The notes under the pieces were generated by a model, which did no database searches, had not been told where the DNA came from, and was given only the letters and a program-made list of their open reading frames with translations. The position numbers and the translations under genes were made by a program. Below are positions 10,390-19,339 of a stretch of 64,000 bases of DNA, one piece after another; the stretch's first letter is position 1; every line of letters starts with the position of its first letter. This DNA comes from Alphaproteobacteria bacterium (GTDB taxonomy: Bacteria; Pseudomonadota; Alphaproteobacteria; Rhizobiales; Amorphaceae): assembly GCA_030431335.1 (NCBI GenBank), contig JAUIJH010000004.1, positions 1 through 64,000 on the forward strand. The letters are read 5' to 3'.

Positions 10390-11367
10390 TCAGGCGGCCA
10401 GATATTCGGCGAACAATTCCTCGGCGGTGAGGCGGCGCGACACGATGCCGGCGAGGTATGCCTGCTCGCAGAATTCGTCGATGCCGGCCCGGTTGGCCTC
10501 GAACCCGTTCGGATAGAAGTCCTCGCCCATCAGGGCCACGGTCTCGTCCAGCTCGGCCTCGATCCAGGGCGTCGCGTAGGGAAAGTTGCGCATCGCGGTC
10601 TGGAAGGCGGCGCCGGCGCGGCCGAAGGCGTCCGTCAGGCTGGCGCCGATCCACGGATTGGCCTCCCACACCGCCCGGCGCACGATGACGAGATGCACCG
10701 GCGGGTAGATGCCGGTGACGCGGTAGAAATCCTTCTCGGCGGTGCGGAAGTCCTCGAAGAGGCGCACGATGGGGCCGTCGACCGGGTCGTAGGCTTGCGG
10801 CCGGGGCGGGCTGAACAGCGCGTCGAGTTCGCCGTCGACCAGCATCTGGGCGAGGAAGCGGCCCTCCGGCGCGGCGGTGACGCCCTCGGGCAAGGCGCCG
10901 CTGGGCGCCACCTCGCCGGCCCGCTCGATGTCGCCGACGGTCCATCGCAGGCTGTCCATCGGCAGGCCGAGGTGGCGCAGGTAGCCGCGATACCAGACCG
11001 AGCCGCTGGCGACCCACGAATAGATGCCGAAGCGGCAGCCGATCAGGTCGGTGACCGAGCGCACCGGCCCGTCCTTGCGAATGTAGATGTCGCGCGCCGC
11101 GAAGCCGCGCAGCGGGAAGATGGGCAGCGCGACGAAGCTGCGGTCGCCGGCATCGATGCGCCGCACGTGGGCGCCGATGGAGCCCTCGCCGCCGGCGATG
11201 GCCGGATCGGACAGCACCCGGCCGAGGATTTCGGCCCGCATCGGCCAGGAGCCGCAGCGGCCGATCACCACGGTGAGGGCGATGCCCTGCGGAACGACGG
11301 CGCCCGTCGCGAGCGGCATGATGCGGTCGTAGTCGGCGCAGGCGAGCGTCAGCGGCAGGTTTGTCAC
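10390..11367 (-). CDS. 4,5-dihydroxyphthalate decarboxylase-like / periplasmic-binding-fold protein
   Basis: 325 residues, GTG start at 11367. The beginning LTLACADYDRIMPLATGAV matches proteins annotated as 4,5-dihydroxyphthalate decarboxylase, which have a type-II periplasmic-binding fold. It lacks a signal peptide, so it is probably cytosolic. It is the last gene of a leftward operon with an ABC transporter, 82 bp after the second permease, with a hairpin between them. It may be an enzyme acting on the imported compound or a cytosolic binding protein. The decarboxylase name is from family resemblance only; no phthalate pathway genes are nearby. Confidence 0.65.
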   Translation of the reverse strand: MTNLPLTLACADYDRIMPLATGAVVPQGIALTVVIGRCGSWPMRAEILGRVLSDPAIAGGEGSIGAHVRRIDAGDRSFVALPIFPLRGFAARDIYIRKDGPVRSVTDLIGCRFGIYSWVASGSVWYRGYLRHLGLPMDSLRWTVGDIERAGEVAPSGALPEGVTAAPEGRFLAQMLVDGELDALFSPPRPQAYDPVDGPIVRLFEDFRTAEKDFYRVTGIYPPVHLVIVRRAVWEANPWIGASLTDAFGRAGAAFQTAMRNFPYATPWIEAELDETVALMGEDFYPNGFEANRAGIDEFCEQAYLAGIVSRRLTAEELFAEYLAA

Positions 11368-11405
11368 GACAGCGATTCCCGTGGGTTTGGCCGCATCCTA
11401 CTGAC

Positions 11406-11439
11406 GTTCACGCCGACTTTGAAAGCGGCCGGCGTGAAC
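11406..11439 (-). other. 10-bp inverted repeat inside the transporter operon
   Basis: GTTCACGCCG (11406-11415) and CGGCGTGAAC (11430-11439) form a perfect 10-bp stem with a 14-base loop, in the 82-bp gap between the second permease and the decarboxylase-like gene. No T-run follows on the transcribed strand. It could attenuate transcription of, or stabilise mRNA before, the last gene. Confidence 0.7.
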
Positions 11440-11449
11440 AATTGCGCGC

Positions 11450-12259
11450 CTACTCGTTGACGCGGTCGAGTCCGATGGTGGCCGCGACGATCACCAGCGC
11501 CACGATGGCGAGCACGATCTGCACGCCCGAGACGGCGGCGACCAGCGGCGTGTTGGTGGTCTGCACCAGGGCGAGCAGCTCCACCGGCAGCGGTCGGTCG
11601 CGGAAGCCGTGAGTGAAGATCGCCACCGACAGGTTGTCGAACCCTTCCACGAAGGTGAAGACGGCGCCGGCGAGGATGGCCGGCAGCAGCAGCGGGAAGG
11701 TGACGGTGGCGAGGGTCTGGAACGGGCTCGCCCCGAGGTTGGCGGAGGCCTCCTCCAGCGCCGGGTCGAGCCGTTGCAGGCGGCTCATGACGGTGCGCAC
11801 CATGACCGCGAGCACGAACACGGCGATCGACAGCGATTGCAGGTAGATCGACGGCCCCACCCCCACCAGCGCGCCGGCGAACAGCACCGCCACGCCGAGC
11901 ACGATGCCCGGCACCATGTGCGGCACCAGCACGAACACCGACAGCGCGGTGGTGCCGGGGAAGCGCCCGCGCACGCACACCAGTGCCGTGGGCACGCCGA
12001 GCAGGATGCACAGCCCCGTGACGGTGATGCCCACCTGCAGGCTGTTCAGCATCGCCTCCACCAGGGCGGTCTCCTCGAACACCTTGGCGTACCAGTCGAG
12101 GGTGAAGCCCACGGGCGGGAAGCTGACATAGGCGCGCGTGTCGAACGAGATGATGACGACGACGATGGACGGCGCCACGAGCAGGATCAGCGCCACGACC
12201 GCGACGGCCAGGATGGCGCCGATGGCGAGCGTGTCGGCGAGCTGGCGGCGGGGGGTCAT
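11450..12259 (-). CDS. ABC transporter permease, PotC-type
   Basis: 269 residues, six predicted membrane helices (first ~13-35). The EAA loop reads EEASANLGASPFQTLATVTFPLLLPAI (first part EEASANLGAS), which contacts the ATPase. It resembles the PotC family of spermidine/putrescine-type importers. Start ATG 12259 overlaps the stop of the first permease by four bases. It works with the permease, ATPase and binding protein encoded just upstream in the same operon. Confidence 0.88.
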   Translation of the reverse strand: MTPRRQLADTLAIGAILAVAVVALILLVAPSIVVVIISFDTRAYVSFPPVGFTLDWYAKVFEETALVEAMLNSLQVGITVTGLCILLGVPTALVCVRGRFPGTTALSVFVLVPHMVPGIVLGVAVLFAGALVGVGPSIYLQSLSIAVFVLAVMVRTVMSRLQRLDPALEEASANLGASPFQTLATVTFPLLLPAILAGAVFTFVEGFDNLSVAIFTHGFRDRPLPVELLALVQTTNTPLVAAVSGVQIVLAIVALVIVAATIGLDRVNE

Positions 12260-13191
12260 GCCTCGCGCCCCTTGGTCCAGCGCGTGAAGTGGTTGGTGAT
12301 GAGCGCGATGAACACGAGGACGACGAGGCACGTCGCCATCAGGATCATGCTGCTGACCGAGCCTTTGCTCCACTCCAGCGAGTAGACCACCTGCTCGTAG
12401 ATCATGGTGGCGGCGTTGAGGTAGTTGCCGCCGCCGAGGAGCTGCGGCACCACGAAGGTGGTGTAGCTGATGGTGAAGACCAGCGCCGCGCCGGTGCCGA
12501 TGCCCGGCACGCTGAGCGGCAGGATGACGTTGACGAGGGTGCCGAGGCGGGAGGCGCCGAGGTTGGCGGACGCCTCGTCGAGCCGGCGGTCGTGCCGGCT
12601 CATCACGGCGATGAGCGGCAGGATCATCACCGGCAGGTGGATCTGCGCCATGCCGATGAGCACGGCCCAGTGCGTGTTGATGATGCGCAGCGGCCGCTCG
12701 ATCAGCCCGATCTCGATCAGCGTGTTGTTGACCAGCCCGCGCCCGCCGAGGATCACCAGCCAGGCGTAGGTGCGCACGATGCCGCTGGTGAGAAGCGGCG
12801 CGATGGTGAGGACGAGGATCAGCCGCCGCACCCACGGCCCGCCGATCAGGAAGAGGTAGGCGACCGGGTAGCCGAAGAACAGGCATAGCAGCATGGTCGA
12901 CAGCGCCAGCACCATGGAGCGCTGGAAGACGGTGAAGGTGAGCGGGTCGGCGAGCGCGGTGCGCACGTAGTCGAGCGTGAAGGTCTGCGAGATGATGGCG
13001 CCGCGCTCCACGGCGATATCGGAGAAGCCGAGCGACAGGAGGATGCCGAACGGGATCACCGCGACCGCGGCGAGCACGACGATGGCCGGCACGGCGGGCC
13101 AGATGCCGCGCCCGGACAGGAGCTTGTCGAGCGTCGCGTCGGTGGCGATCCGCAGCATGCCGCGTGGCGGGAGGGCGGTGGCGCTGCTCAT
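12256..13191 (-). CDS. ABC transporter permease, PotB-type
   Basis: 311 residues. After a ~30-residue cytosolic start, membrane helices begin at IWPAVPAIVVLAAVAVIPFG. The EAA loop is DEASANLGASRLGTLVNVIL. It is PotB-like and probably forms the heterodimeric channel with the PotC-type permease. The ATG at 13191 overlaps the end of the ATPase gene by four bases, and its own end overlaps the next permease, so the three genes are likely translationally coupled. Confidence 0.88.
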   Translation of the reverse strand: MSSATALPPRGMLRIATDATLDKLLSGRGIWPAVPAIVVLAAVAVIPFGILLSLGFSDIAVERGAIISQTFTLDYVRTALADPLTFTVFQRSMVLALSTMLLCLFFGYPVAYLFLIGGPWVRRLILVLTIAPLLTSGIVRTYAWLVILGGRGLVNNTLIEIGLIERPLRIINTHWAVLIGMAQIHLPVMILPLIAVMSRHDRRLDEASANLGASRLGTLVNVILPLSVPGIGTGAALVFTISYTTFVVPQLLGGGNYLNAATMIYEQVVYSLEWSKGSVSSMILMATCLVVLVFIALITNHFTRWTKGREA

Positions 13192-14264
13192 TGCGGCTCG
13201 TACACGGCGCACAGGTTGGGATCGAGGATGCTCAGCGTCACGCGGGTGCCGTCGGCGATCGACCGGCCGCGCTCCTGGCGCATGGCCATGACGCGCACCG
13301 TGCCGCCGCCGTCCGTGGCGACGTGGTACTCCACCAGCGCGCCGATGTTGCGCTGGAAGCCGACGGCGCCCTTGAGCGGCCCGTCCTCGCCGGGGCGGAT
13401 GGCGAGGTTGTGCGGACGCACCATGATGGTCACGTCGCCGGCGCGGTGGCTGGGCGCGCTCTGCCCGTCCGGCAGGTTCACGCGGCCGCCCTCGGCATGG
13501 CTTTGCCAGAAATTGGACGAGCCGATGAAGTCGGCGACGTAGGCGGTGGCGGGGTGGTCGAAGATCTCTTCGGGCGGGGCGAGCTGCTCGATCCGGCCGG
13601 CGCGCATCACGGCGATGCGGTCGGACATGGTGAGCGCCTCCTCCTGGTCGTGGGTGACGAAGATGGCGGTGATGCCGAGCCGCTTGATGAGCTGGCGCAG
13701 GTCCACCTGCATCGCGCCGCGCAGCTTGGCGTCGAGCGCGTTGAAGGGCTCGTCGAGCAGGAGCACGCGCGGCTCCAGCACCAGGACGCGGGCGATGGCG
13801 ACGCGCTGCTGCTGGCCGCCCGACAGTTGCGCCGGGTAGCGGCCGGCGAAGTCCGACAGCGCCACGGTCTCCAGCGCCCTGGCGACGCGCGCGGCGATGT
13901 CGGCCTTGGCCATGCCGCGCATGCGCAGGCCGTAAGCGACGTTCTTGGCGACGGTGAGGTGGGGGAACAGCGCGTAGCTCTGGAACACCACGCCGACGGG
14001 GCGGCGGTTGACCGGCACGCGCACCGTGTCGGCGCCGTCGATGGTGATGGTGCCGGCATCGGGCGCCCAGAAGCCGGCGATGCAGCGCAACAGGGTGGTC
14101 TTGCCGCAGCCGGAGGGGCCGAGCAGGGTGACGATCTCGCCCTCGGCGACATCGAGCGAGCAACGGTCGAGGACCGTCAGCGGGCCGAAGCGTTTGGTCA
14201 CGCCGCCGATGCTGAGCACCGGCGGCGTGAGGAGATCGGCGTTCGCGTCGACCGGTTCGTGCAT
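13188..14264 (-). CDS. ABC transporter ATP-binding protein, PotA-type
   Basis: 358 residues. Walker A GPSGCGKTT (~50-57), Q-loop VVFQSYALFP, signature LSGGQQQR, Walker B VLLLDEPFNALD, H-loop VTHDQEEAL. The C-terminal ~110 residues form a TOBE regulatory domain (IMVRPHNLAIRPGE). It powers the import system encoded by the same operon. The start at 14264 shares one base with the stop of the binding-protein gene. Confidence 0.93.
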   Translation of the reverse strand: MHEPVDANADLLTPPVLSIGGVTKRFGPLTVLDRCSLDVAEGEIVTLLGPSGCGKTTLLRCIAGFWAPDAGTITIDGADTVRVPVNRRPVGVVFQSYALFPHLTVAKNVAYGLRMRGMAKADIAARVARALETVALSDFAGRYPAQLSGGQQQRVAIARVLVLEPRVLLLDEPFNALDAKLRGAMQVDLRQLIKRLGITAIFVTHDQEEALTMSDRIAVMRAGRIEQLAPPEEIFDHPATAYVADFIGSSNFWQSHAEGGRVNLPDGQSAPSHRAGDVTIMVRPHNLAIRPGEDGPLKGAVGFQRNIGALVEYHVATDGGGTVRVMAMRQERGRSIADGTRVTLSILDPNLCAVYEPQ

Positions 14265-15313
14265 CAACCGGCGAACATCCGGTCGAAGGTGGCCACCGTG
14301 TCGCCGCGCAGCGGGGCGATGGTCGGCCAGTCGAGCGAGGTCATGGTGGCGAGCTGCTCGGGGGTGTCGGGCACGTAGGGCTTGGCCGCTTCCGGCACGG
14401 CGATGCCCTTCACCACGGTGCCGAAATAGTAGGGCGCGCCGCCGAGGAACTCCTGCGAGGAGGTCTCCAGCATGATGTCGGCGAACTCGTGCACCAGCTC
14501 GCCGGTGCCTTCGGCGGAGTTGACGAACTGCACGATGTTGGTCGGCAGCATCAGCGGTCCGGGGCCGGTGATCTTGACGTAGGAGATGGGCAGGCCCGCC
14601 GCCGCCGCGAGCGCGGTGTTGACGTGCCACAGCGGGGCGATGTCGATCTCGCCGCGCTCGATCATCTGCTGCAGGAGGGGCGGGCTGCGGCCGACCAGCG
14701 GGTCGAGCTCCTGCCACTTGCCGAGGGCGAACTCCATGTCGTCCTGCGGGTGGTCGAAGGCGGCGTTGGTGGCCGCCAGCACGCCGAGGCCGAGGTTGGA
14801 CTGCGGCCGGCACATGCCGATGCGGCCGTTGTAGGCACCGCTCCACAGGTCGGTCCAGGTGGCGGGGGGCGTGTCGATGACGTCGGCGTTGTAGGCGATG
14901 CCGATGCCCTCGAAGGCGACGGGGCAGCCCACGTCGTAGCCGAAGGGCGGGAACACCGGGTCGAGGTTGGCGGCGTTCGGGATCTTGGAGAGGTCGAGCG
15001 GCACCAGCACGTCCTCGGCGAGGGCGTTGATGATGGCGGGCGAGCCCATGACGGCGAGGTCGTAGGGCGAGTTGCCGCGCGCGGCCTTGATCTGCGCGAG
15101 CGCCTCGGCCGACAGGCCGCCGATGACGCGCAGCGAGACGCCCGGATGGCGGCGGCCGAGCTCTTCGCCGGCGCGCTTCAGGGGGTCGTCCTGCTCGTTG
15201 CCGTAGCCGATCATCACGAGTTCGCGAGTTTGCGCCCGGAGGACGGTCGGGCACGCAAGCGCGGCGGTTGTCCCCAACAGTCCGCCAACAACAGTTCGCC
15301 GTGAAAGCGTCAT
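14264..15313 (-). CDS. ABC transporter substrate-binding protein, PotD-like
   Basis: 349 residues. The N-terminus TLSRRTVVGGLLGTTAALA with cut near LRAQT looks like a Tat-type signal (SRRxVV). The mature part has ELVMIGYGNEQDD and AFEGIGIAYNADVI, typical of PotD/AfuA-like extracellular binding proteins. AGGAGAAG lies just before ATG 15313. It is the first gene of the leftward operon SBP-ATPase-permease-permease-decarboxylase-like. The substrate is unknown: polyamine-type sequence features also occur in carriers of opines, phosphonates and organic acids. Confidence 0.85.
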   Translation of the reverse strand: MTLSRRTVVGGLLGTTAALACPTVLRAQTRELVMIGYGNEQDDPLKRAGEELGRRHPGVSLRVIGGLSAEALAQIKAARGNSPYDLAVMGSPAIINALAEDVLVPLDLSKIPNAANLDPVFPPFGYDVGCPVAFEGIGIAYNADVIDTPPATWTDLWSGAYNGRIGMCRPQSNLGLGVLAATNAAFDHPQDDMEFALGKWQELDPLVGRSPPLLQQMIERGEIDIAPLWHVNTALAAAAGLPISYVKITGPGPLMLPTNIVQFVNSAEGTGELVHEFADIMLETSSQEFLGGAPYYFGTVVKGIAVPEAAKPYVPDTPEQLATMTSLDWPTIAPLRGDTVATFDRMFAG

Positions 15314-15487
15314 GGCCTTCTTCTCCTGTTCGAAGCTGCCCGGCCGGCGTGCGTCGTCGACCGGCAGCTTGACCTGCCGAACTTTCATTTTTGAGACGAA
15401 AGAAGATTTGCGCAAGCCAAAATTTAAGCCTTTTGCGAATTGCTTAAGTTGTAGTCGCCCGTGCTCATTTATTTGGCCGACCGCCAA
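15314..15487. promoter_or_regulatory. AT-rich promoter region of the transporter operon
   Basis: 174 bp between the binding-protein start and the deoR stop, clearly more AT-rich than its surroundings (15381-15480). It contains CTTTC (15382-15386) and GAAAG (15398-15402) as an inverted pair and a TTAAGCnnTTCGCAAAAGGCTTAA-like patch on the leftward strand. I expect the operon promoter here, but I cannot fix the -35/-10 with confidence. Confidence 0.45.
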
Positions 15488-16324
15488 TCATGCGAGCAGC
15501 ACCTCGACACCGGCGCTTTCCAGCGCCTGCACGTCGGCCGGGGCGGCGCCGGCGTCGGTGACGAGCAGGGTCACCTCGTCGAAGCCGGCGATGCGCGCGC
15601 CCGCCACATGGCCGATCTTGCCATGGTCGCCCAGCATCACCACCCGGCGGGCGGAGGCGATCATCGCGTGCTTGATCTCGGCTTCCTCGAAATTGGAGTT
15701 GGTGAAGCCGCGTTCCGCATCGATCCCGGCGCAGCACAGGTAGGCGCAATCGGCGTTGATCTGCTGCAGGACCAGGGTGCCGAACGGCGGGATCAGCGAG
15801 TGGGAGCGGCTGTTGCGGCCGCTGTTCTTCATCCGCCCGCCCGTCACGACGACGGAAACGCCTGGGTGGCGGTCGAGCGCGATGGCGATATCGAGGCAGC
15901 TGGTGACGACGACGATGTCGCGCAGGTCCGGCGCGAGGGCCATGGCCATCGCGAGCGTGGTGGTGCCGGCGTCGAGGATGACGGTCTCGCCGTCGCGCAC
16001 CATGCGGGCGGCCATGGCGCCGATGCGCTCCTTCTCCACCTCGAAATTCTGGCTGAGCAGATCGAGCGGGCGCTCGAAGCGGGCCGGGCGCACCGGCATC
16101 GCGCCGCCGCGGATGCGCCGCAGCAGCTGCCGCCGCTCCAGGGTGTCGAGATCGCTGCGGATGGTGACCGCCGACACGCCGAGCGCCGCCGACAGCTTGT
16201 TGACCTCCACGACGCGATCGCGGCGCAGCGCCTCCAGGATCCGCTCGTGACGCGGGATCAATGTCTGGTTGCCCGCGTCGTCATTGATTGGTGTCGGTTC
16301 CATCATGGGCTTGCGTTTCTTCAT
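15488..16324 (-). CDS. DeoR-family transcriptional regulator
   Basis: 278 residues. The N-terminal winged helix reads KLSAALGVSAVTIRSDLDTLERR (helix-turn-helix near 44-62), with the family RRIRGGA stretch. The C-terminal DeoR sensor domain has DAGTTTLAMA and ends DEVTLLVTDAG. These domains bind sugar phosphates. It lies between the leftward transporter operon and the rightward SIS-PfkB run and faces the latter, so it likely controls one or both in response to a phosphorylated intermediate made by the PfkB kinase. An alternative start at Met7/Met8 is possible. Confidence 0.9.
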   Translation of the reverse strand: MKKRKPMMEPTPINDDAGNQTLIPRHERILEALRRDRVVEVNKLSAALGVSAVTIRSDLDTLERRQLLRRIRGGAMPVRPARFERPLDLLSQNFEVEKERIGAMAARMVRDGETVILDAGTTTLAMAMALAPDLRDIVVVTSCLDIAIALDRHPGVSVVVTGGRMKNSGRNSRSHSLIPPFGTLVLQQINADCAYLCCAGIDAERGFTNSNFEEAEIKHAMIASARRVVMLGDHGKIGHVAGARIAGFDEVTLLVTDAGAAPADVQALESAGVEVLLA

Positions 16325-16405
16325 CGAATGACAATTATCGAAAATTCAGTGAAAGCGACAGGCGGCAGTCCCGGCCATTTCGTCGGCCGCGCCCCGCAGG
16401 AGATC
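16325..16405. promoter_or_regulatory. Divergent deoR / SIS promoter region
   Basis: 81 bp between the two divergent starts. It holds two ATCGAA repeats (16323-16328 and 16337-16342, 14-bp period). On the leftward strand CTGTCG, 16 bp, GATAAT is a plausible deoR promoter, which would leave deoR almost leaderless from its first ATG. TCGAA-type repeats are common in DeoR-family operators; binding here is inferred. Confidence 0.4.
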
Positions 16406-17524
16406 ATGATGACGATACAAGAGCGGCTCAAGACGATCCGGCGCGAGTCCTCCAGCGATGCCCCGGGCGACCCGGAGCGGTTTCGCCGCGTGGCGCTCAC
16501 CAACACCGAGATGATGACGCAGGGCGACGCGATCCGCGACACCCTGGAAACCAACGCGGCCGCCCTCGCCGCCATCGGCGCCGACCTCAAGGATCGCAAG
16601 ATCCGGCGCATCGTCATGGTGGGTTGCGGCGATTCGTGGATTTCCGGCTTCGGCGTGCGCCACGCGGTCGAAAAGCTGCTCGGGGCGGTGTGCGAACCCT
16701 ACGAGGCGTTCGACTTCGCCAACTACGGGCTCGGCACCATCGACGCCGAGACGGTGGTGATCGGCCTCTCCTCCAGCGGCAAGACCGAGCCGGTGATGGA
16801 CGGGCTCGCCGCGTCGGCGGAGCTGGGCGCCTACGTCGTGGGCCTGTCCAACACGCTCGGCTCGCCGCTGATGGAGCAGTTCCCCGGCGCGCTCCACATC
16901 AAGGCGACGCGCGGCGGCTGGCCCACCCAGTCGAGCACGGCGGCGATGGCGCTGAAGCTGGCCCTGGCGCTCGCCATCGCCGAGGCCAAGGGCATCGGCG
17001 AGCGCTCCCCGCTGGCGGCCGCCCTCAAGAGCCTGCCGGATGTGGTCGACAAGGTGGCCAACGCCTTCTACGAGCCCGCCCGCGCCCTGGGCGAGCGCCT
17101 CGCCCGCGCCGATTTCATCCTCCTCGCCGGTGCCGGGCCGCACTTCGCGCCGGCCGCCTTCGGTGCCGCCAAGCTGAAGGAGCTGGCGCCGATCCATGCC
17201 AGCGCCTTCCCGCTGGAGGAATACCACCACTACCGCACCCAGAAGGCGGGCGACCCGATGTTCCTCGTCGCGCCGGACGCGGCGAGCCACCTTCGCGCGC
17301 TGGAAACGGCGCTGATGAGCCGCGGCAGCGAGGCGTTCTGCATCGCGCTGGTGCCCGAGGGCGAGACCGAGATCGCCGAGATCGCCGACGTCGCGTGGCA
17401 TCTGCCGCACGTGCCGGAGGACGTGATGCCGATCGTCTACAGCGTGCCGCTGCACCTGTTCGGCTACCACGTGGCGATGGCGCGCGATGCCGTGGGGCTG
17501 GGCGCGCCGCACCTGGGCGGCTGA
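16406..17524 (+). CDS. SIS-domain sugar isomerase/deglycase (AgaS/FrlB/GlmS-like)
   Basis: 372 residues from ATG 16406 (or the next codon, 16409, which sits better behind AGGAGA). Two SIS domains: the first with GCGDSWISG and GLSSSGKTEP (phosphosugar binding), the second with LAGAGPHFAPA and FPLEEYHHY. Relatives interconvert amino-sugar phosphates or cleave Amadori phosphates (fructose-amino acid 6-phosphates). Paired with the following PfkB kinase the order resembles kinase-plus-deglycase systems, but the substrate cannot be read from sequence. It is the first gene of a seven-gene run and faces deoR. Confidence 0.82.
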   Translation: MMTIQERLKTIRRESSSDAPGDPERFRRVALTNTEMMTQGDAIRDTLETNAAALAAIGADLKDRKIRRIVMVGCGDSWISGFGVRHAVEKLLGAVCEPYEAFDFANYGLGTIDAETVVIGLSSSGKTEPVMDGLAASAELGAYVVGLSNTLGSPLMEQFPGALHIKATRGGWPTQSSTAAMALKLALALAIAEAKGIGERSPLAAALKSLPDVVDKVANAFYEPARALGERLARADFILLAGAGPHFAPAAFGAAKLKELAPIHASAFPLEEYHHYRTQKAGDPMFLVAPDAASHLRALETALMSRGSEAFCIALVPEGETEIAEIADVAWHLPHVPEDVMPIVYSVPLHLFGYHVAMARDAVGLGAPHLGG

Positions 17525-17525
17525 G

Positions 17526-18557
17526 GTGACGCCCGATCTCGTCACCATCGGCGGGCTCACCGTCGACAACGTGATCGCCGCCGACGGCACCGTGGGCCTC
17601 GCCAAGGCGGGCGGCAACGGTGCCTATTCGGCGGTGGGCGCGCTGTTCTTCGCCGAGCGGGTCGGGCTCGTCAGCCAGGGGGTCGCCTCCTATCCGCGCG
17701 CCGTGATCGAGCGGCTCGCGGCGGGGGGCATCGACCTTGCCGGCGTGGAGTGGATCGAGGCGAAGCTCAACGCCTGCCACTGGTTCATCTACGACGCGCA
17801 GGGCTACCGCGAGGAGCGGATGCAGTCGACGCCGGAGGAGCTCGCCGCCGCCGGCTTCCCCACCGACCGGCTGACCCCGGCCGAGGTGGCGGCCTGGTGC
17901 GACTACCTGCGCGCCCGCAACAGGCCGGGCGAGATCAGCTATTCGCAGTTCCGCGTGGTCAACCCGATCCGGCCCGAGCGGGTGCCGGACGCGTTCCTGA
18001 AGGCGCGGGGCGTCCACCTCGCGCCGTGCCAGCCGGGCGTGCTGGTGGCGATGCTCGACCGCTTCGCCGGCTCAGGGGCGGTGGTGACGGCCGATCCCGG
18101 CTGGCAACTCCTCGCGCTGAGCTTCGATGACCTTTCGCCGATCCTCGCCCGGCTCGACGCCTTCCTGCCGAGCGAGGTGGAGCTCGACGCGCTGCTGCCC
18201 GGCGAGGCGCCGGCGAGCGCGCTGGCGATCCTCGCGCGCCATTGCCCGGGCGCCGTCGCGGTCAAGCTGGGGCCCAAGGGGGTGCTGGTGCACGACCGCG
18301 CGCGCGGCGAGGCCGTGGCCGTGCCCGCCTCGCCGGCCCAAACGCTCGACCCCACCGGCGCGGGCGACGCCTTCTGCGGCGGCTTCCTCGCCGGACTGGT
18401 GGAGACCGGCGACCCCGTCATGGCGGCGCGGTTCGGCGCCGTCTCGGCGAGCCGCATCGTGGAGCATTTCGGCGCCGACGGTGCCATGCCCATCGACCGA
18501 ACCGACGCCCGCCGCCGCCTTGCAGCCTTTGACCGACCGGAGATCCCTGCCCGATGA
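17526..18557 (+). CDS. PfkB-family carbohydrate kinase
   Basis: 343 residues from GTG 17526, two bases after the SIS stop; an in-frame ATG at 17487 would overlap SIS and lacks family sequence. GGNGAYSAVGA near residue 35 and DPTGAGDAFCGGFLAG (catalytic Asp, residues ~278-293) are the two PfkB signatures. The family phosphorylates sugars and nucleosides. It presumably makes the phosphosugar used by the neighbouring SIS enzyme and sensed by DeoR. Its end overlaps the next gene by four bases. Confidence 0.88.
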   Translation: MTPDLVTIGGLTVDNVIAADGTVGLAKAGGNGAYSAVGALFFAERVGLVSQGVASYPRAVIERLAAGGIDLAGVEWIEAKLNACHWFIYDAQGYREERMQSTPEELAAAGFPTDRLTPAEVAAWCDYLRARNRPGEISYSQFRVVNPIRPERVPDAFLKARGVHLAPCQPGVLVAMLDRFAGSGAVVTADPGWQLLALSFDDLSPILARLDAFLPSEVELDALLPGEAPASALAILARHCPGAVAVKLGPKGVLVHDRARGEAVAVPASPAQTLDPTGAGDAFCGGFLAGLVETGDPVMAARFGAVSASRIVEHFGADGAMPIDRTDARRRLAAFDRPEIPAR

Positions 18558-19339
18558 GCCTTGCCATCTTCCGCGAAAAACCCCTGGTGATCGCGGCGCT
18601 GCACCTGCCCGATTTCGCGCTGTCGCGGCATCGCTCCATGGCCTGGTTCGAGGACTACGCCATCGCCAACGCGCGCGTCTTCGCCGAGGCCGGCATCCCC
18701 TACCTCAAGCTGCAGGACCAGACCAAGACGGACGGTCCCGCCGCGCCCGACACCATCGCGATGACGGCCGCCCTCGCCCGGCTGATCCGCGCCGAGGTGC
18801 CGGGCATCGGGCTCGGCATCATCGTGGAGGCGCACGACCCGGCGGCGGCGCTGGCGCTCGCCCACGCGTCGGGGGCCGATTTCGTGCGGCTCAAGGTCTA
18901 TGTCGGCGGCGCGATGACGGCGCAGGGCCCGCGCTACGGCCTCGGCGCCGCCGCCCGCGCCTTCCGCGCCGCGCTGGAGCGCCCCGACATCGCCATCCTC
19001 GCCGACGTGCACGACCGCACGGTGGTGCCGCTGTCGGCCGAGAGCCAGCCCTTCGCCGCCGAGTGGGCGGTGAAGACGGGGGCGGACGGGCTGATCATCA
19101 CCGGCTCCACCTTCCCCGACACGCTGGCGCGCATCGAGGCGGTGCGCGCGCACGGCATCAAGCGGCCGATCCTGATCGGCGGCAGCGTCGACGCGGACAA
19201 TATCGGCCAGGCGCTGGGCGCGGCGGACGGCGTCGTCGTCAGTTCCGCGATCATGGCGAAATCGGCCGGCAAGGACGACCTGGTGCGCTGGGACGTCGAC
19301 CGCTGCCGGCGCCTGATGGACGCGGCGCGATGCCCGTAG
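18554..19339 (+). CDS. BtpA/SgcQ-family TIM-barrel protein
   Basis: 261 residues. ALHLPDF near the start, YLKLQDQTK, FVRLKVYVGG and LIGGSVDADN fit the BtpA/SgcQ family. Cyanobacterial BtpA is linked to photosystem I stability, but bacterial members such as SgcQ sit in sugar/nucleoside operons and are thought to be catabolic enzymes of unknown reaction. Position between a PfkB kinase and PuuE-like enzymes argues for the catabolic version. Start overlaps PfkB by four bases; its end overlaps the next gene by ten. Confidence 0.82.
   Translation: MSLAIFREKPLVIAALHLPDFALSRHRSMAWFEDYAIANARVFAEAGIPYLKLQDQTKTDGPAAPDTIAMTAALARLIRAEVPGIGLGIIVEAHDPAAALALAHASGADFVRLKVYVGGAMTAQGPRYGLGAAARAFRAALERPDIAILADVHDRTVVPLSAESQPFAAEWAVKTGADGLIITGSTFPDTLARIEAVRAHGIKRPILIGGSVDADNIGQALGAADGVVVSSAIMAKSAGKDDLVRWDVDRCRRLMDAARCP

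Noticed and set aside
17487-17526. Earlier ATG start for the PfkB kinase at 17487
   Set aside because: It would overlap the end of the SIS gene by 38 bases and adds non-family residues; the GTG at 17526 leads directly into the conserved LVTIGG strand.
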